DNA of 8,575 nucleotides from Deltaproteobacteria bacterium (lineage in GTDB: Bacteria; Desulfobacterota; DSM-4660; Desulfatiglandales; HGW-15): NCBI GenBank assembly GCA_016926135.1, contig JAFGPH010000256.1:1-8575 (forward strand). The letters run 5' to 3'. A model generated the notes under the pieces. That model saw only the letters and a program-made list of their open reading frames with translations, was not told where the DNA came from and searched no databases. Below are positions 6,120 through 8,575 of this stretch, piece by piece (within the stretch, counting starts at the first letter, position 1; every line of letters starts with the position of its first letter). A program made the position numbers and the translations under genes.

Positions 6120-7330
6120 CTTTTGAGCTGAAAGAGCTTCCGGTCCTGGGTGGCCGAGATGTAGTAGAACTTGTCCTGGGGAATGTAGATGTAGGGCACA
6201 TCCTCCCGCCTTCGAAAGAGGAAATGGGAGAGGATCATGCGGTTCACCGCGCGATGGCCGATGATCATGATGTTGTCGGAGGGCTGGCTGAGATAGAGGG
6301 CCTTTTTGATTCCCCTGTCGATTCGGGTTTCCATGGAAACGTAGCCTTCCCCTTTCGGGTACACGTAGTTGTACTTGTCCTTTTTCCTCCCCCGGTATAC
6401 CTGGGGCATTCCCTGTTTGATCTCCTCGTAGCTCATGGACTCGCAGATCCCGCTGTCGATTTCGTTGAATTCCGGAAGAGGAATGATCGTGCACTCCTCC
6501 TGCATGTTGCGGATGGCCTCAGCGGTTTGGATGGTCCTGAGTTTGTTGCTGGTGAAAATGAGCGGGATTCGTTTGGAACGGAAGTAGCGGGCCAGGGCCT
6601 GTGCCTGGGACCTCCCGTTATCCGTCAGGTCGGAATCCCCTCCGATCCGGTTCTCCAGGTTGAAGTAGGTTTCCCCGTGGCGGATGAGATAGAGGTTCCG
6701 GACCATGTCGGTGAGCAGGAAATCCCGAATCTGTTCGATGTACGGGATATTTTGAACGATCTCCTCATCGATGATCTTGTTGTTGAGGGAGTCCAGTTTG
6801 ACGACGTTCCCTTCCTTCTTCAGGGAAAGGTAGATGGACTGATAGTAAGCGATGCGCTGACGGAAGCTTTCGATGGCCTCCTCCTGGGAAAGGTGACCGA
6901 ATTCGGGAAGGTCGATTTTCCTGAGGATGCTGGCCTCCAGAATCTCCCTGTCTTCATTGATGCATTCGATGAAGAGCAACGGATGGTCGGAAAGAAGGGT
7001 GCGAACCAGTTTTCTTCTCTTCCGGGTGGCATGGGTGGCATCCACAATGGCCACGTTTCCCCCGTCGTTCAAATATTTTTTCGCCCGTTCGATGTTGATG
7101 AGTCCGATCTTTTCCCTGAGCGCCACGCCTTCCTTGTTGTGGGGATCGAAAAAATTCGGGGAAGAAGTGTTTTCCCGAATCATTTTTCGTCTGAGTTCCC
7201 CGTTGTTGAAGATCCGGGTCCTCACGGAGTCGTGACTCAGGTTCTGCCGGAGTTTCGCCGCAATCGTGGTCTTCCCCCTGGCGGGGAGCCCGACCATGAC
7301 GATATAGAGCTTTTGGTCCCTGTCAGACAT
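6110..7330 (-). CDS. Bifunctional 6-phosphofructo-2-kinase/fructose-2,6-bisphosphatase homologue (PFKFB-like)
   Basis: 406 residues, two domains. The N-terminal kinase (1-205) has Walker A GLPARGKT (14-21), identical to the motif in animal PFKFB enzymes as I recall them, then FNNGELRR (41-48), FFDPHN (60-65), VDATHATRKRR (96-106; aspartate D97) and a RIAYYQSIY segment (159-167). The C-terminal histidine-phosphatase domain (211-406) has YLIRHGET (214-221; acceptor H218), NRIGGDSDLT (227-236), R265 in KLRTIQTAEA, EIDSGICE (290-297; acid E290), YPKGEGY (324-330) and IIGHRAVNR (356-364; second histidine H359). In eukaryotes this enzyme makes and breaks fructose 2,6-bisphosphate, the glycolysis/gluconeogenesis switch; only the core is present here, without the eukaryotic regulatory tails. 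Both active sites look intact, but the bacterial substrate is untested and another sugar phosphate is possible. It is divergent from the BI-1 gene. The Shine-Dalgarno before ATG 7330 is weak. Confidence 0.88.
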   Translation of the reverse strand: MSDRDQKLYIVMVGLPARGKTTIAAKLRQNLSHDSVRTRIFNNGELRRKMIRENTSSPNFFDPHNKEGVALREKIGLINIERAKKYLNDGGNVAIVDATHATRKRRKLVRTLLSDHPLLFIECINEDREILEASILRKIDLPEFGHLSQEEAIESFRQRIAYYQSIYLSLKKEGNVVKLDSLNNKIIDEEIVQNIPYIEQIRDFLLTDMVRNLYLIRHGETYFNLENRIGGDSDLTDNGRSQAQALARYFRSKRIPLIFTSNKLRTIQTAEAIRNMQEECTIIPLPEFNEIDSGICESMSYEEIKQGMPQVYRGRKKDKYNYVYPKGEGYVSMETRIDRGIKKALYLSQPSDNIMIIGHRAVNRMILSHFLFRRREDVPYIYIPQDKFYYISATQDRKLFQLKSYR

Positions 7331-7350
7331 GTTTCATCATTCCAATCGCA

Positions 7351-7376
7351 GATCACCCTTCTCGGGATGTGTGATC
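7351..7376. repeat. Inverted repeat in the leader of the PFKFB-like gene
   Basis: GATCAC (7351-7356) and GTGATC (7371-7376) are perfect 6-base arms around 14 bases. They lie just downstream of the leftward -10 box (7382-7387), where an operator would block initiation or elongation. A leader hairpin is the alternative. Confidence 0.4.
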
Positions 7377-7381
7377 CGAAA

Positions 7382-7411
7382 AGGATAGTGCAATCCACGG
7401 CCGAGGTTCAA
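7382..7411 (-). promoter_or_regulatory. Candidate promoter for the PFKFB-like gene
   Basis: Read on the minus strand: TTGAAC (complement of 7406-7411), an 18-base spacer and TATCCT (complement of 7382-7387). The -35 matches consensus at five positions and the -10 at four. It would start transcription about 45 bases before ATG 7330. Confidence 0.4.
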
Positions 7412-7422
7412 CAGAATTCTGT
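7411..7422. promoter_or_regulatory. 12-base palindrome between two divergent -35 boxes, candidate shared operator
   Basis: ACAGAATTCTGT is perfectly self-complementary. It fills almost the whole space between the leftward -35 box (7406-7411, sharing one base) and the rightward -35 box (7424-7429). A dimeric regulator bound here would touch both promoters. The binding protein is unknown. Confidence 0.5.
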
Positions 7423-7423
7423 C

Positions 7424-7451
7424 TTGAACTTTACCTTTCCGTGCGTATAAT
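7424..7451 (+). promoter_or_regulatory. Sigma-70-type promoter for the BI-1 family gene
   Basis: TTGAAC (7424-7429), a 16-base spacer and a consensus TATAAT (7446-7451). This is the best promoter match in the window. Initiation near 7458 would leave a leader of about 22 bases containing the AGGAGG at 7467-7472. Confidence 0.7.
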
Positions 7452-7479
7452 AGGATTGAATTCATGAGGAGGTTCGAAT

Positions 7480-8184
7480 ATGCAAGTCCTCACCGCTCCA
7501 AGAGAAAAGGTAGGGGTCCTGGTAAACGATTTTGTGAGGAGCGTCTACAACTGGATGTTCATCGGACTGGGCCTGACCGGCGTGGTGGCCTATTATGTGT
7601 CGAGCTCTGAGCCCATGATGCGCCTCATCTTCGGGAACTCCTGGCTGCTCATCGGTTTGATTGTCGTTGAACTCGCGCTCGTCTTTTCCCTCAGCGGCAT
7701 GGTGAACCGGATGAGCGGCGCCATGGCCACGGCGATCTTTGTGATTTACTCGGGCCTCAACGGCATCACCCTTTCCTTCATATTCCTCGTGTACGCCCAG
7801 GACTCCATTGTGAGCACCTTCTTCATCTGTGCAGCCACGTTTCTGGCCTGCAGCATCTACGGCTGGACCACCAAGAAGGATCTCACCTCCTGGGGAGGCT
7901 TCCTGACCATGGGACTCATCGGGATCATCATTGCCTCTGTCGTGAATCTGTTCATTGCGAGCAGCGCAGTCAGCGCGGTGGTCAGCTACATCGGGGTGAT
8001 CGTGTTCGTAGGGCTTACCGCCTATGATACGCAAAAGCTCAAAAATATGGCCCTCACGCAACCCGCAGGGTTGGACGGGGGCGTGGTACGAAAGGGGGCC
8101 ATCCTGGGAGCCTTGGCCCTGTATCTGGATTTTATCAACCTGTTTCTCATGCTGCTCCGGATTTTCGGCCAGAGTCGCGACTAG
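7480..8184 (+). CDS. Bax inhibitor-1 / YccA family integral membrane protein
   Basis: 234 residues, the usual length for bacterial BI-1 (UPF0005) proteins. A short cytoplasmic N-terminus is followed by seven predicted membrane helices, approximately 24-42, 55-73, 80-103, 112-128, 138-158, 163-183 and 208-228. Family motifs are GLTAYDTQKLK (178-188) at the end of helix 6 and ALYLDFINLFLMLLRIFG (213-230) in helix 7. Aspartates D183 and D217 sit where the pH-sensing aspartate pair of the Bacillus YetJ calcium leak channel lies, so a pH-gated cation (Ca2+) leak is a reasonable family-based guess. YccA-like members instead interact with the FtsH protease, and the sequence alone does not decide between these. 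AGGAGG (7467-7472) is 7 bases before the ATG and a consensus promoter lies just upstream. It is divergent from the PFKFB-like gene, with a possible shared operator. Confidence 0.9.
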   Translation: MQVLTAPREKVGVLVNDFVRSVYNWMFIGLGLTGVVAYYVSSSEPMMRLIFGNSWLLIGLIVVELALVFSLSGMVNRMSGAMATAIFVIYSGLNGITLSFIFLVYAQDSIVSTFFICAATFLACSIYGWTTKKDLTSWGGFLTMGLIGIIIASVVNLFIASSAVSAVVSYIGVIVFVGLTAYDTQKLKNMALTQPAGLDGGVVRKGAILGALALYLDFINLFLMLLRIFGQSRD

Positions 8185-8217
8185 GTCTCCGGTATTCTTT
8201 CGCCCCCGATGCGCCGG

Positions 8218-8250
8218 TCCCCCTGCCCGGGCTCGTGCCCGCCAGGGGGA
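8218..8250 (+). terminator. Strong GC-rich hairpin after the BI-1 gene, possible terminator or leader structure
   Basis: TCCCCCTG (8218-8225) pairs perfectly with CAGGGGGA (8243-8250). Inside, GGGC (8229-8232) pairs with GCCC (8237-8240) around a TCGT tetraloop. No T-run follows (TATGCATTTG), so it is not a classical intrinsic terminator. It lies 33 bases after the BI-1 stop and 20 bases before the next start, so it could equally be a leader element of the radical SAM gene. Confidence 0.4.
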
Positions 8251-8270
8251 TATGCATTTGGAAGAAGGGG

Positions 8271-8575
8271 ATGAGCGAACCCTCTTACATCAGGCTGTAT
8301 CAGAGCGGGCGACTGAGGGCCAGGACGGAAGAGGCGCTGGCTCTGCTGGAGCGCTGCACCCTGTGCCCGAGGGAGTGCGGGGTCAACCGGCTTGCAGGGG
8401 AGAAGGGGTTCTGCAACACAGGCAGGAGGGCCAGGGTAGCCAGCTACGATGCCCACTTCGGGGAGGAATCGCCGCTGGTCGGGATGAACGGATCAGGAAC
8501 CATTTTCATCAGTTCGTGCAATCTGCTCTGCGGCTTCTGCCAGAATTTTGAGATTAGCCACGGGAACGAAGGGAA
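8271..8575 (+). CDS. Radical SAM protein, PflX / pyruvate formate-lyase-activating-enzyme-like, N-terminal part (3' end outside window)
   Basis: The frame opens at ATG 8271 (MSEPSYIRLY) and runs off the window after 101 residues without a stop. The radical SAM cluster motif CxxxCxxC is present at C83, C87 and C90 (CNLLCGFC), which would hold a [4Fe-4S] cluster that cleaves S-adenosylmethionine. Before it is a second cysteine group, C29-x2-C32-x3-C36 and C48 (CTLCPREC ... GFC), with GVNRLAGEKG between; this N-terminal arrangement is typical of the uncharacterised PflX-like group (COG1313) rather than of PflA itself. The cluster is oxygen sensitive in this family, which fits an anaerobic host. 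A purine-rich GGAAGAAGGGG precedes the ATG and acts as a close ribosome binding site. The target protein or substrate is unknown. Confidence 0.85.
   Translation, partial: MSEPSYIRLYQSGRLRARTEEALALLERCTLCPRECGVNRLAGEKGFCNTGRRARVASYDAHFGEESPLVGMNGSGTIFISSCNLLCGFCQNFEISHGNEG

Noticed and set aside
7390..7402. Possible sigma-54 promoter (GG...GC) on the minus strand before the PFKFB-like gene
   Set aside because: The GG and GC are separated by 9 bases instead of the required 10, and the flanking bases fit poorly. The sigma-70-like pair at the same place is a better reading.
6224..7450. A 408-codon open frame on the plus strand, antisense to the PFKFB-like gene
   Set aside because: The minus strand encodes a clearly recognisable two-domain enzyme with all motifs. 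The plus-strand frame shows no known motif and is the mirror of a GC-biased gene.
7462..8061. Minus-strand open frame opposite the BI-1 gene
   Set aside because: It is a histidine- and acid-rich shadow of a membrane protein's codons, with no family resemblance.

Overview
The window reads as a chromosomal segment from a Gram-negative bacterium of moderately high GC. The gene mix (LPS-core glycosyltransferases, a GAF-type sigma-54 activator, a winged-helix/zinc-ribbon regulator and a PflX-like radical SAM protein) fits Desulfobacterota, the former deltaproteobacteria. That lineage call is inference from gene content; no rRNA or other marker is present. Genes are tightly packed. I see no insertion sequence, phage gene, CRISPR array, rRNA gene or intact tRNA gene.

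Layout. Positions 1-1130 (+) carry the C-terminal part of a major facilitator transporter, cut by the window edge, and 7 bases later a small predicted transcriptional regulator (winged helix plus zinc ribbon). Opposite and convergent, 1127-2023 (-), is a TPR-like protein with an unrecognised C-terminal domain. A 240-base AT-rich gap then separates it from a divergent GAF/AAA+/Fis sigma-54-dependent activator (2264-3769, +). This activator converges on a small exported protein of unknown function (3773-4111, -). A second divergent gap (4112-4284) holds a good sigma-70-like promoter for a two-gene operon: a WaaE/LgtF-type GT2 glycosyltransferase and a WaaQ-type GT9 heptosyltransferase overlapping by ATGA. 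Both are expected to act on LPS inner core assembly at the cytoplasmic face of the inner membrane.

Positions 6110-7330 (-) encode the most unusual gene here: a full-length two-domain protein resembling eukaryotic 6-phosphofructo-2-kinase/fructose-2,6-bisphosphatase, with the key motifs of both halves intact. It is divergent from a Bax-inhibitor-1/YccA-family membrane protein (7480-8184, +). The gap between them contains two back-to-back sigma-70-like promoters whose -35 boxes flank a perfect 12-base palindrome, a candidate shared operator. After a strong GC-rich hairpin, the window ends inside a radical SAM protein of the PflX/PflA-like group (8271 onward, +).

All three convergent gene pairs end within 3 bases of each other or overlap (by 4 and 10 bases), so there is no room for separate terminators between them. 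The best candidates for follow-up are the bacterial PFK-2/FBPase-2 homologue, its shared control region with the BI-1 gene, and the unexplained C-terminal domain of the TPR-like protein.
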